The translations under genes were made by a program, and so were the position numbers. Below, piece after piece: positions 1 through 5,747 of a stretch of DNA of 6,880 bases. The notes under the pieces are model-generated. The model did not search any database and was not told the DNA's origin. It was given only the letters and a program-made list of their open reading frames with translations. Positions within the stretch are counted from its first letter, which is position 1; every line of letters starts with the position of its first letter. The DNA is from Rugosibacter sp. GTDB taxonomy: Bacteria > Pseudomonadota > Gammaproteobacteria > Burkholderiales > Rhodocyclaceae. The stretch lies in the NCBI GenBank assembly GCA_023257495.1, contig JALRCC010000265.1, positions 1 to 6,880 on the forward strand, written 5' to 3'.

Positions 1-542
1 ACCAGCAAGCGCCCGGTCAGCAGGTCGCCGCCCGACTTCGGGGAATAGCCCAGGATCGCCGCCACCTTGCCCGCGTCAATCTCTCGCAGGGTCGCCACGG
101 GTGAAACCCGCTTGCGGGAAAGGTAGGGATGATCGGCCTTCGCTTCGGTTGCCGCCTTCAGGATTGCCGCCGCCCTCGATGCCGTGTCGGCACGTTCGCG
201 GGCTATCTCGGCTTCCTCTTGCGCGGCCCGTTCCGCCGCGATGCGTTTCCTCTCGGCTATCTCTTCGGGGGTCGGTTTCTGGTGCGCCCCATCATCGCGC
301 CAGCCGTTCGCTTTGGCTTCATGGAACAGGGTGCCGATTTTCAGCGCCCCATCCTTGCTGGCGCTACGCCATGTTGACGCGGCCTCATCGCTGCCACGGT
401 CGCCGCGCCATTCGTCCCACGGGTCGCGGCCCGCCTCGCCGATTTCGGAATAGATCATCGCGGCAACGCGCCACCGCTCGGGGTTCCCGCCCACAGGAAT
501 GAATTGCAGGGCTTCGCGGATGCGGTCAATGTCGGTCATCAT
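1..542 (-). CDS. PriCT-2 / toprim-type primase, N-terminal part (runs off window)
   Basis: This is the N-terminal 180 residues of a plasmid/phage-type DNA primase, which would make primers for autonomous replication of the island. Residues about 4-82 fit the PriCT-2 domain: an opening IDRIREALQFIP, a conserved WRVAAMIYSEIGEAG and DPWDEWRG stretch, then TWRSA and IGTLFHEAKANGW. A charged, Ala/Glu/Arg-rich helical linker follows (about 92-136). Next comes HPYLSRKRVSP (138-148), the usual lead-in to the toprim catalytic part, with GRLLV at the window edge where catalytic residues would begin. Two ATG codons lie in tandem (540-542 and 537-539). I chose 542 because AAAGGGGG sits about five bases upstream and the upstream ORF's TGA overlaps this ATG. 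An in-frame ATG at 558-560 lies upstream of that ribosome binding site. The 3' end is missing, so catalytic competence cannot be judged. Confidence 0.85.
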   Translation of the reverse strand, partial: MMTDIDRIREALQFIPVGGNPERWRVAAMIYSEIGEAGRDPWDEWRGDRGSDEAASTWRSASKDGALKIGTLFHEAKANGWRDDGAHQKPTPEEIAERKRIAAERAAQEEAEIARERADTASRAAAILKAATEAKADHPYLSRKRVSPVATLREIDAGKVAAILGYSPKSGGDLLTGRLL

Positions 543-706
543 CGCCGCCCCCTTTGCCATCCGCGCTTTTGCTGGCGATTGATGCAGCTCGATTTTGCGA
601 GATTGAACCAGCCTATCAGCGGGTCGGTTGCGGTATGATTGCGGCTATCGGTAGTCTTTGGGGTCGGACGGTCGCCACCGCTCCGGCCCTTGTTGTTTTT
701 GGTCAT
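539..706 (-). CDS. Small basic protein of 55 residues, coupled to primase
   Basis: The ORF begins MTKNNKGRSGGDRPTP and ends KRGWQRGRR. I do not recognise a family. It is basic, especially at its C terminus, and lacks membrane segments or cysteine pairs, so nucleic-acid binding is possible but unproven. Two sequence facts favour translation. A strong AGGGGG ribosome binding site lies six bases before the ATG and itself overlaps the stop codon of alpA. The TGA stop overlaps the primase start (ATGATG). This arrangement suggests ribosomes pass from alpA through this ORF to the primase. The sequence could also act mainly as a coupling device in which the peptide itself does not matter. Low-complexity composition and the lack of a known homologue keep confidence moderate. 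Confidence 0.55.
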   Translation of the reverse strand: MTKNNKGRSGGDRPTPKTTDSRNHTATDPLIGWFNLAKSSCINRQQKRGWQRGRR

Positions 707-717
707 GGCCCGCCCCC

Positions 718-930
718 TTATGCCGATGCAATCAGGGCGCGAATATCTTCAACACGCCACGCGGTAACACGCTGTCCAAATTTTACCGGCTTGGGGAAGC
801 GTCCGGTTTTGACGCCATTCCACCAGCAGGATTTTTTTACCGGGATGATCGGGGGAATTGGCGGTTTCGCTTTGGGGTCGCCAATGATTTGCGGCAATCG
901 AAGAAAGCCTGTTTCAGGTAATTGGTTCAT
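718..930 (-). CDS. alpA: AlpA-family phage/island transcriptional regulator
   Basis: A 70-residue protein matching the AlpA family of short MerR-like helix-turn-helix regulators. It shows the opening FLRLPQI, then the recognition region ending in GRFPKPVKFGQRVTAWRVEDIRALIAS, which is the family's most recognisable stretch. Established members (AlpA of CP4-57, Vis of P4) control integrase or excision and replication genes of islands. Here it sits between the integrase unit and the primase unit, as expected for that job. The ATG at 928-930 follows AAGGA at eight bases. Part of that ribosome binding site lies inside an inverted repeat (931-964), so autoregulation or structure-controlled translation is possible. 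The Pro-rich segment KPPIPPIIP at about residues 22-30 is unusual for the family, which usually has a short loop there. The symbol is a family name, not proof of orthology. Confidence 0.88.
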   Translation of the reverse strand: MNQLPETGFLRLPQIIGDPKAKPPIPPIIPVKKSCWWNGVKTGRFPKPVKFGQRVTAWRVEDIRALIASA

Positions 931-964
931 TGCATCCGTCCTTATTTAAGTTGAGACGGGTGCA
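931..964 (-). promoter_or_regulatory. Inverted repeat overlapping the alpA ribosome binding site
   Basis: The arms tgcatccgtc (931-940) and gacgggtgca (955-964) pair at 9 of 10 positions around a 14-base AT-rich spacer. On the minus strand the right half of the stem covers part of AAGGACGG, the ribosome binding site of alpA. It could be a DNA operator, for example for AlpA itself, or an RNA hairpin limiting alpA translation. Just upstream is AGGAGG directly abutting an ATG of a 7-codon ORF, with no spacing. I saw no clear sigma-70 promoter pair; TTGACG lies in the upstream stretch (994-999) without a convincing -10 at the right distance. Confidence 0.45.
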
Positions 965-1003
965 TCCTCCTATTTCCGTTATGCAGAATAAATGCCGTCA
1001 AGC

Positions 1004-1050
1004 TGCCAGCCGTGCCAGCGTAGCCGCTTGGCGTGTCGGTGTAGCGGCTA
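1004..1050 (-). repeat. Hairpin at the ORF260 stop codon plus short direct repeat
   Basis: tagccgct (1021-1028) and agcggcta (1043-1050) are perfect 8-base inverted arms around 14 bases. The right arm contains the stop codon of the 260-residue ORF. No T-run follows on the minus strand, so it is not a classical intrinsic terminator; it may protect the mRNA 3' end or attenuate read-through into alpA. Next to it tgccagc occurs twice nine bases apart (1004-1010, 1013-1019). Confidence 0.4.
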
Positions 1051-1830
1051 GACGGGCTTCCTGAACCACTCGGCTATTGTCCGTTGGGCGTTCTCTTCGG
1101 AAAGGTGAGCATTGATCGTGCGGCCATGCTTGATTATTGATTCTTTCAGTGAATGCGCCGCCTGATTTGCTGATTGCCACTCGCCCGCTTGGTATCTCTC
1201 AATCGCCCATGATCGTAGCGTCGCCATAGGTGCATGGCGTTTTTTTGCGCCAGCTTTGCCCATTGCCGAAAAGTTGAATGTCTCTGCTCGCGCTTCCTCG
1301 TCGGCTGTCAGTCGGGTTCCGCTCAATATCCTTTGGCAATACGAAAGCGATTGATAGGCGAGAAGCATACATGCGGCCCGGTGTTCAATCACCTCGTCGC
1401 GCTTCCATCCGTAGCTGTTATGTTCAGGAAGCGGCCCGATGTCTGCATCGTTTTCGGGGATCGGCCCAAGGCTTCCCATTTGTTCATCAAGCAACCAAAG
1501 CCCATAGGCGGCTAGTTGCTCAACAGCGGAATAACTTGGCTTCACCGACGGCGGTATGACTTCGCCATCATCATCAAGATAGCTGCCATCCTCGCTTGCA
1601 AGCCATTCAGGATCAAGCCCGCCGTCCTTTGTTGCCCAGGCAAAAAGCGCATCAACAGGGAAGAGACTGGAATACTCGGTTTCGCTCTCATTCGGCCAGT
1701 CCACAAGCCGATAGTGCAACTCGTTGCCGATTGCTTGCCTCAGACGCGAAGCAAAGGAACCGTCGGGCAGTAGTTGCTTTAGTTCGCTGGCGAGGAATGG
1801 AATGTGTGAATACTGATTGATAAAAAGCAT
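1048..1830 (-). CDS. Island protein of unknown function, 260 residues
   Basis: I do not recognise a named family. The protein appears soluble, with no signal peptide or membrane segment. Its N-terminal two thirds are acidic, with a DGSYLDDDGE stretch at about residues 81-90. The last 70 residues are different: basic, helical, with GKAGAKKRHAP (191-201), ERYQAGEWQSANQAAHSLKE (211-230) and a final ENAQRTIAEWFRK. That layout resembles a C-terminal DNA-binding or helix-turn-helix module, though this is inferred from composition only. The ATG follows AGGGGAT, a ribosome binding site that overlaps the integrase TAG. Only nine bases separate the two genes, so they are almost surely cotranscribed and probably translationally coupled. 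A role with the integrase, such as excision factor or regulator, is a guess from position. Confidence 0.8.
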   Translation of the reverse strand: MLFINQYSHIPFLASELKQLLPDGSFASRLRQAIGNELHYRLVDWPNESETEYSSLFPVDALFAWATKDGGLDPEWLASEDGSYLDDDGEVIPPSVKPSYSAVEQLAAYGLWLLDEQMGSLGPIPENDADIGPLPEHNSYGWKRDEVIEHRAACMLLAYQSLSYCQRILSGTRLTADEEARAETFNFSAMGKAGAKKRHAPMATLRSWAIERYQAGEWQSANQAAHSLKESIIKHGRTINAHLSEENAQRTIAEWFRKPV

Positions 1831-1839
1831 CGTTATCCC

Positions 1840-3099
1840 CTATGCCGCTACCGCGCCCCGAATCGGGGTAACACTCGCGGCCTCTGGAACCTTGCCGCAG
1901 TAATCCGCCCATGCCTGCATCAGCATGGTTCGCTTTTCGATCAGATCGCCGCGCCGGTAAGCTGCTTCCACCTTGTCGGGTAGGCTATGGGCTAGTGCGT
2001 GTTCGCAGACTTCGCGGGGGAAAGCGTTAGCCACCGATTCAGCGCACCAGTCTCTGAACGACGAACGAAAACCGTGTACGGTAATGTCGCCGCGCTTCAT
2101 GCGCCGCAATACCGCCGTCAGGCTCATATCAGAAAGGGGCTTGCCTGGCTTCGCACCGGGGAATACCAGATTGCCCATTCGCGGCATTGATTCCAGCAAG
2201 GCCAGCGCCGCCGCTGATAATGGCACTCGGTGTTCACGCTTGGCTTTCATGCGCTCGGCAGGGATCACCCATAGCGCCGCGTCAAGGTCAAACTCTGCCC
2301 ACGTCGCTAACCGGACTTCACCAGATCGGCAGGCGGTCAGAATGGCAAGCTCTACCGCCTTCGCTGCAATGCCTTCCTGCTTTCGCAATGTCGCCATGAA
2401 TGCGCCCACTGCCTGCCACGGCAAAGCCGGATGATGCACCGTGCGCTTGCTTCGGCTTGGATCGGCCAGCAGGTTATCAAGATGTCCACGCCACCGCGCC
2501 GGGTTGTCGCCTTGCCGGTATTTTGATACGGTTGCCCAGTCAAGGATTGACTCGATACGCCCACGCAAACGGGTTGCGGTTTCGGTCTTGCTCTCCCAAA
2601 GCGGTAGCTTGTCCTTGCCTCGCTGGGACAGCACCTTAACCACCAGCGCGGTATCTACCAGCGCTACCGGCATCTTGCCAATAATCGGACTGGCGTAAGT
2701 CTCAAGGGTGTTTCCCCACTGGCTCGCGTGTTTGGCATTCTTCCAGCCGCTACGGTGCGCCGCAATGTATGCCGCCGCGCATTGGTCAAAGGTCATCATC
2801 TTTGCCCGTTCCAGGGCTTCAGCGAGTTTTGACGCCTTGCGGGTTTCTAGGGGGTCTTTGCCTTCCAGCAAGATCAAGCGGCATTCCTTCGCCTTCGCTC
2901 GCGCCTCTGGCAGTGTCACGGTATGCACCGCCCCTAATCCCATTTCCCGCTGTTTCCTGGAAAGGGTAAAGCGGAATATCCATGACTTACTGCCCGACGG
3001 CGAAACCTGCAACCAAAGCCCGCCGCCGTCGCCGTAATAGCCGGGCTTCGTCGCCTTGCTCACCCCCAAGGGTGTCAGCTTATCTACCAGTCGCGCCAT
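1840..3099 (-). CDS. int: P4-type tyrosine recombinase (integrase), 419 residues
   Basis: It catalyses site-specific integration and excision of the island. The N-terminal arm-binding domain (DUF4102 type) is visible at about residues 3-90, with GYYGDGGGLWLQVSPSGSKSW and LGAVHTVTLPEAR. The core-binding domain is about 102-200 and the catalytic domain about 225-395. The catalytic set looks complete: Arg258 in TACRSGEVR, a probable Lys around 285-287 before HRVPLS, His342 and Arg345 in HGFRSSFRDW, His371 in HALAHS and the nucleophile Tyr381 in EAAYRRGD. Length is normal for the family. The ATG is preceded by AGGGGGC with six bases of spacing. Its N terminus faces glnS and the repeat-rich non-coding stretch, as usual when the attachment site lies just upstream of int. 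No frameshift or missing residue is seen, so the enzyme is probably active. Confidence 0.96.
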   Translation of the reverse strand: MARLVDKLTPLGVSKATKPGYYGDGGGLWLQVSPSGSKSWIFRFTLSRKQREMGLGAVHTVTLPEARAKAKECRLILLEGKDPLETRKASKLAEALERAKMMTFDQCAAAYIAAHRSGWKNAKHASQWGNTLETYASPIIGKMPVALVDTALVVKVLSQRGKDKLPLWESKTETATRLRGRIESILDWATVSKYRQGDNPARWRGHLDNLLADPSRSKRTVHHPALPWQAVGAFMATLRKQEGIAAKAVELAILTACRSGEVRLATWAEFDLDAALWVIPAERMKAKREHRVPLSAAALALLESMPRMGNLVFPGAKPGKPLSDMSLTAVLRRMKRGDITVHGFRSSFRDWCAESVANAFPREVCEHALAHSLPDKVEAAYRRGDLIEKRTMLMQAWADYCGKVPEAASVTPIRGAVAA

Positions 3100-3120
3100 A
3101 TCTGCCCCCTATCCGTGAAA

Positions 3121-3159
3121 TGTGGGTAGGGACTATCGGCTACCCACATTCCTACCCAC
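3121..3159. repeat. GTGGGTAG motifs upstream of int (probable arm-type sites)
   Basis: gtgggtag occurs at 3122-3129 on the plus strand and as ctacccac at 3140-3147 and 3152-3159. The two same-direction copies are 12 bases apart. The first and second form a perfect 9-base inverted repeat (3121-3129 with 3140-3148). Short repeats of this kind just upstream of DUF4102 integrases are typical of recombinase arm-binding sites; that role is inferred. They lie in the int leader, so Int binding could also repress its own gene. Confidence 0.6.
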
Positions 3160-3160
3160 G

Positions 3161-3166
3161 CTATAA
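3161..3166 (-). promoter_or_regulatory. Possible -10 element for int
   Basis: The minus strand reads TTATAG here, about 60 bases before the int start and directly upstream of the GTGGGTAG repeats. No good -35 hexamer lies 16-18 bases further upstream (nearest CCAATA), so this is a weak candidate. Confidence 0.2.
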
Positions 3167-3221
3167 GCACGGATTCTATCGGATATTGGCGAACGTGTGC
3201 GGATTATCTTTTACTGGAAAG

Positions 3222-3236
3222 CCCTTGTATCAAGGG
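3222..3236. repeat. Short hairpin CCCTTG-TAT-CAAGGG
   Basis: Perfect 6-base inverted arms with a 3-base loop, extendable by two more pairs past one mismatch. Such CCTTG/CAAGG palindromes are familiar to me near phage and island attachment regions, but I cannot prove a function here. There is no T-run typical of a terminator. Confidence 0.35.
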
Positions 3237-3274
3237 GTTCCGTGCATCCGAGCGAGTCCGGCAAAATCCGATTA

Positions 3275-3313
3275 TGGCGGTCACCCTCTCCGCCAACCCC
3301 TTCTGGTGTTGGC
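3275..3313 (+). other. tRNA-Ser 3'-end-like sequence; candidate attachment core
   Basis: caccctctccgcca (3282-3295) equals what the acceptor end of a bacterial tRNA-Ser looks like: CCTCTCC, discriminator G, then CCA. The upstream bases do not form a T-loop (no TTCGAAT), so this is not a tRNA gene. Integrases of this family commonly use tRNA 3' ends, leaving a short copy at the far edge. The same bases also take part in two nested inverted repeats (tggcgg with ccgcca, and gccaac with gttggc), so chance or hairpin function is an alternative. Confidence 0.3.
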
Positions 3314-3339
3314 TGGTTTTCATTGCCAACTTCTCTTCT

Positions 3340-3399
3340 CGTATTCCTCCGTATTTCTCAGAATTCGTCAGAATTCCTCCGGATTAACCTCGTATTTTC
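3340..3399. repeat. Helically phased 10-base imperfect repeat array
   Basis: Five consecutive decamers start at 3340, 3350, 3360, 3370 and 3380, each with att at positions 4-6. A sixth related unit is shifted by one base at 3391. Copies read cgtattcctc, cgtatttctc, agaattcgtc, agaattcctc, cggattaacc. The period equals about one helical turn, which suits protein binding on one DNA face or intrinsic curvature. The period is not a multiple of three and no gene covers it. Function is inferred only. Confidence 0.55.
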
Positions 3400-3459
3400 A
3401 TGACAGATTTGCGCTGAAAAAACGTAGGGACTGCGCTGTGTCAGCCGAACTATATCTGG

Positions 3460-3485
3460 TGTTTCTCTCTTCTGTTTCTCTCTGT
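3460..3485. repeat. 13-base tandem duplication downstream of glnS
   Basis: tgtttctctcttc (3460-3472) is followed directly by tgtttctctctgt (3473-3485), identical at the first 11 of 13 positions. On the transcribed minus strand this is a purine-rich AGAGAGAAACA repeat 15 bases after the glnS stop. Probably slippage; no known role. Confidence 0.6.
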
Positions 3486-3499
3486 TGTTACGGCACCGA

Positions 3500-5266
3500 T
3501 TATTTTTTTACATTGCCCTGCCAGGAGTCTTTGAGTGTGACGGTGCGATTGAAAATGGGTGCGCCAGGGGCAGAGTCGATACGATCGGCCACAAAATAGC
3601 CGTGGCGCTCAAACTGAAAGCGATCTTCTGGGGCGGCTTCTTTTAAGACAGGTTCTAGTTGTGCGTCAATCAAGGTGAGCGATGCGGGATTGAGATCGTC
3701 AATAAAGTCTCTGCCACCTGCATCGGGTGATGCGGATGAAAACAGGCGGTCGTACAAACGGATTTTCGCGGCATAAGCGTGGGCAACCGATACCCAGTGA
3801 ATGTTGCCTTTGACTTTATAACTGTCTGACCCTGGCGTGCCGGATTTTGAATCAGGCAGATATTCGGCATGGACGGCGATGATGTTGCCGGCGGCGTCCT
3901 TGTCGCTGCCAAGGCACTTGATGACAAAGCCATAGCGCAGGCGCACGGTGTTGCCGGGGAACAGGCGGAAATAGCCTTTGGTGGGTGTTTCCATGAAATC
4001 TTCGCGCTCTATCCACAATTCTTTTGAGAAGGGGATCGGGCGTTTGCCCCACTCGGGTTTTTGTGGGTGGTTGGGTGCTTCACAGAGTTCTTCTTGCCCT
4101 GCCGGATAGTTGTCGATGATGAGCTTGATCGGGTTAAGTACCGCAATGCGGCGCGGGGCGATGTCATTCAGGTGCTGGCGCTGGCATTCTTCAAATACGC
4201 CAAAGTCGATCCATGAATCGGATTTGCTGACGCCGATCATCTCCATGAACTGACGAAACCCTTCCGGCGTATAGCCGCGTCGACGCGCGCCGACGAGCGT
4301 GGGCAGGCGCGGGTCGTCCCAGCCGCTGACGTGTTTTTCTTCGACCAGCTGAATCAGCTTGCGCTTGGAGAGCACGACGTAAGAAAGATTCAACCGCGAG
4401 AATTCGATCTGTTGCGGCAGCGGCGTATTCACACAGCCGAGCTCGGCCAGGCGCGCCAAGAGCCAGTCGTAGAACGGGCGCTGGTCTTCGAATTCCAGCG
4501 TGCAGATCGAGTGCGTAATGTTTTCCAGCGCATCCTCGATCGGATGGGCGTAGGTGTACATTGGATAGATGCACCAGGTATCACCGGTGTTGTGGTGCGT
4601 GGCGTGGCGGATGCGATAGATGGCCGGGTCGCACAGGTTGATGTTGGGCGATGCCATGTCGATTTTGGCGCGTAGCACATGGCTGCCATCGGCAAATTCG
4701 CCGGCGCGCATGGCGCGGAACAGGGCAAGGTTTTCGCCGGGTGTCCGGTTGCGGAAGGGAGAGTTTTTCCCGGCTTCGGTGAGTGTGCCGCGATTGATTC
4801 GCATGTCTTCCGCCGATTGCGAATCGACATAAGCATGGCCAGCCTCGATCAGTTTTTCGGCAAACTCGTACATCCACTGGAAATAATTTGAGGCTTGGTA
4901 GCAGTTGTTTTCTTCGCCAAAATGCCAGTTAAAGCCGAGCCAGCGCACCGCATCGATAATTGAATCGGCATATTCCTGCTCTTCTTTTTCCGGATTGGTG
5001 TCGTCAAAACGCAGATGGCAAGCGCCGCCGTAATCCCTGGCCAGGCCGAAATTCAGGCAGATCGATTTGGCGTGGCCAAAGTGCAGATAGCCATTCGGTT
5101 CGGGCGGGAAGCGGGTGCGGATGCTCGCCGTGTCATCAGCGCCGACTTTTTGCAATGCCGCCGGACCCGGCTGGCCGCGCCAGGTGCGCAGGGCATATTT
5201 CCCGGCGGCGAGATCGGCGTCGATATGGTGGCGGATGAAGTTGGCAGGTTTTTCGGTTTCAGACAT
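3500..5266 (-). CDS. glnS: Glutaminyl-tRNA synthetase, 588 residues
   Basis: A cytoplasmic class I aminoacyl-tRNA synthetase that attaches glutamine to tRNA-Gln using ATP. The catalytic Rossmann domain begins with [20 protein letters not shown] (about residues 51-70). Its HIGH-type signature is HFGH at 62-65, with Phe in place of the usual Ile. Then come [33 protein letters not shown], and the KMSKS-type VVLSKRK at about 297-303 followed by GWDDPR. The C-terminal beta-barrel anticodon-binding part extends to [11 protein letters not shown] near the end. It is about 34 residues longer than the E. coli enzyme. Most of the extra length is an insertion at about 24-48 between [16 protein letters not shown] and the catalytic fold, a feature I associate with betaproteobacterial GlnRS. 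No clear ribosome binding site precedes the ATG, but the N-terminal NFIR motif fixes this start. The gene is intact, so island insertion did not damage it. Confidence 0.98.
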   Translation of the reverse strand: MSETEKPANFIRHHIDADLAAGKYALRTWRGQPGPAALQKVGADDTASIRTRFPPEPNGYLHFGHAKSICLNFGLARDYGGACHLRFDDTNPEKEEQEYADSIIDAVRWLGFNWHFGEENNCYQASNYFQWMYEFAEKLIEAGHAYVDSQSAEDMRINRGTLTEAGKNSPFRNRTPGENLALFRAMRAGEFADGSHVLRAKIDMASPNINLCDPAIYRIRHATHHNTGDTWCIYPMYTYAHPIEDALENITHSICTLEFEDQRPFYDWLLARLAELGCVNTPLPQQIEFSRLNLSYVVLSKRKLIQLVEEKHVSGWDDPRLPTLVGARRRGYTPEGFRQFMEMIGVSKSDSWIDFGVFEECQRQHLNDIAPRRIAVLNPIKLIIDNYPAGQEELCEAPNHPQKPEWGKRPIPFSKELWIEREDFMETPTKGYFRLFPGNTVRLRYGFVIKCLGSDKDAAGNIIAVHAEYLPDSKSGTPGSDSYKVKGNIHWVSVAHAYAAKIRLYDRLFSSASPDAGGRDFIDDLNPASLTLIDAQLEPVLKEAAPEDRFQFERHGYFVADRIDSAPGAPIFNRTVTLKDSWQGNVKK

Positions 5267-5332
5267 GAGTGGAGTGCGCCAAATGAAAGCAAAGGAGCGA
5301 TTCTACTGGCAGGCATGGAATGCAGGCGTAAA
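5267..5332. promoter_or_regulatory. Divergent glnS / crcB intergenic region
   Basis: These 66 bases must hold the start signals for both genes. On the minus strand TAGAAT (5300-5305) is a fair -10 for glnS, but no good -35 stands at the right distance. I looked for a fluoride riboswitch upstream of crcB and saw no convincing match to its conserved core. Confidence 0.3.
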
Positions 5333-5725
5333 ATGGGTCAGATGAATTGGATCAGTTTTTTTGCCATTGGTCTTGGTGCCATGCTGGGTGCATGGCTGCG
5401 TTGGGGTCTCGGCCTGTGGCTGAATCCGCTGTTTCCCATGGTCCCGCTGGGCACGCTGGCAGCAAATCTGCTCGGCGGTTATCTGGTGGGCGCGGCGGTT
5501 ACGTTGTTTCACTTGAATCTCGCGCTTTCGCCTGAGTTGCGCTTGTTTTTCATCACGGGCGTGCTGGGTGCTCTGACGACGTTTTCCACGTTTTCAGCAG
5601 AAGTGGTGGCGTTGATTCAACGTACCGAGTATGGCTGGGCCGTGGGTGTGGCCTCCATCCATTTGTTCGGCTCTTTGTTGATGACGGGTCTGGGCATTTT
5701 GACCATACAAAAATTGGCGCAATGA
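5333..5725 (+). CDS. crcB: CrcB/FluC fluoride ion channel
   Basis: A small inner-membrane protein, here 130 residues, which as a dual-topology dimer exports fluoride and so protects enzymes from it. Four hydrophobic segments are visible, the usual number. Family signatures are present: [12 protein letters not shown] near the N terminus, [16 protein letters not shown] (pore-lining Asn) and [14 protein letters not shown], which includes the phenylalanines of the fluoride pathway. Three in-frame ATGs compete at 5315, 5333 and 5342. I chose 5333 because AGG lies six bases upstream. The start at 5342 (MNWISFF) would also give a full first helix, while 5315 adds a charged leader unlike the family. 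It is divergent from glnS and 22 bases ahead of hrpA on the same strand, so it is likely cotranscribed with hrpA. A 12-base duplication straddles its stop. Confidence 0.95.
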   Translation: MGQMNWISFFAIGLGAMLGAWLRWGLGLWLNPLFPMVPLGTLAANLLGGYLVGAAVTLFHLNLALSPELRLFFITGVLGALTTFSTFSAEVVALIQRTEYGWAVGVASIHLFGSLLMTGLGILTIQKLAQ

Positions 5726-5736
5726 TTGGCGCAATA
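5713..5736 (+). repeat. 12-base tandem repeat across the crcB stop
   Basis: attggcgcaatg is followed directly by attggcgcaata. The 12-base unit keeps frame, so the codons after the crcB TGA again encode Leu-Ala-Gln and then TAA. This looks like a recent slippage duplication of the gene's last codons, leaving a tandem stop. Confidence 0.7.
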
Positions 5737-5747
5737 AGACAGTTGCA

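Larger units (their letters stand above)
1..3295. mobile_element. Integrase end of a P4-like integrated island (partial)
   Basis: A P4-type integrase, an unknown protein, an AlpA regulator, a small basic ORF and a PriCT-2 primase lie on one strand in tight order, next to core chromosomal glnS. The int, alpA, primase combination is established for P4-like satellites and related replicating islands. The right edge is placed tentatively at the tRNA-Ser-like 14-mer ending at 3295; the left edge is outside the window. No capsid-hijacking, toxin, resistance or defence genes are visible in this part, so the cargo and the element class stay open. Confidence 0.75.
3160..3499. other. Non-coding junction between island and glnS
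   Basis: These 340 bases hold no gene I can support on either strand. They contain a short hairpin (3222-3236), two nested inverted repeats with a tRNA-Ser-like end (3275-3313), a 10-base periodic array (3340-3399) and a 13-base tandem repeat (3460-3485). The stretch is visibly more AT-rich than its neighbours; by hand count, bases 3361-3420 are 40% GC. No intact tRNA gene and no clear intrinsic terminator for glnS were found. Confidence 0.6.

Noticed and set aside
101..949. Plus-strand ORFs of up to 133 codons over the left end
   Set aside because: All are antisense to the primase, ORF55 and alpA. They have arginine/proline/serine-rich shadow composition and no recognisable domains.
941..964. 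Seven-codon leader peptide MHPSQLK upstream of alpA with AGGAGG before it
   Set aside because: The AGGAGG abuts the ATG with no spacing, so it should not initiate there. The ORF contains nothing that suggests attenuation.
998..1180. Minus-strand 60-codon ORF with repeated RLAATP/QAATLARLAA-like tail
   Set aside because: It overlaps the 3' end of the 260-residue gene in another frame. The repetitive tail is produced by the inverted and direct repeats at 1004-1050, and there is no good ribosome binding site.
3200..3295. Possible full tRNA-Ser gene ending at 3295
   Set aside because: Only the acceptor end matches. No T-loop, anticodon stem or matching 5' acceptor strand could be found upstream.
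3405..3450. Possible intrinsic terminator of glnS (GCTG-ACA-CAGC and a nearby T-run on the minus strand)
   Set aside because: The stem is only four pairs and the T-run is about 14 bases away, so it does not make a convincing terminator.
2982..3599. Plus-strand ORF of 205 codons over the int start, the junction and the glnS end
   Set aside because: Its ends are antisense to int and glnS. The middle translates the repeat array and intergenic DNA, and no family features are seen.
5215..5333. Fluoride riboswitch before crcB
   Set aside because: I found no match to the conserved core, and most of this stretch is glnS coding sequence.
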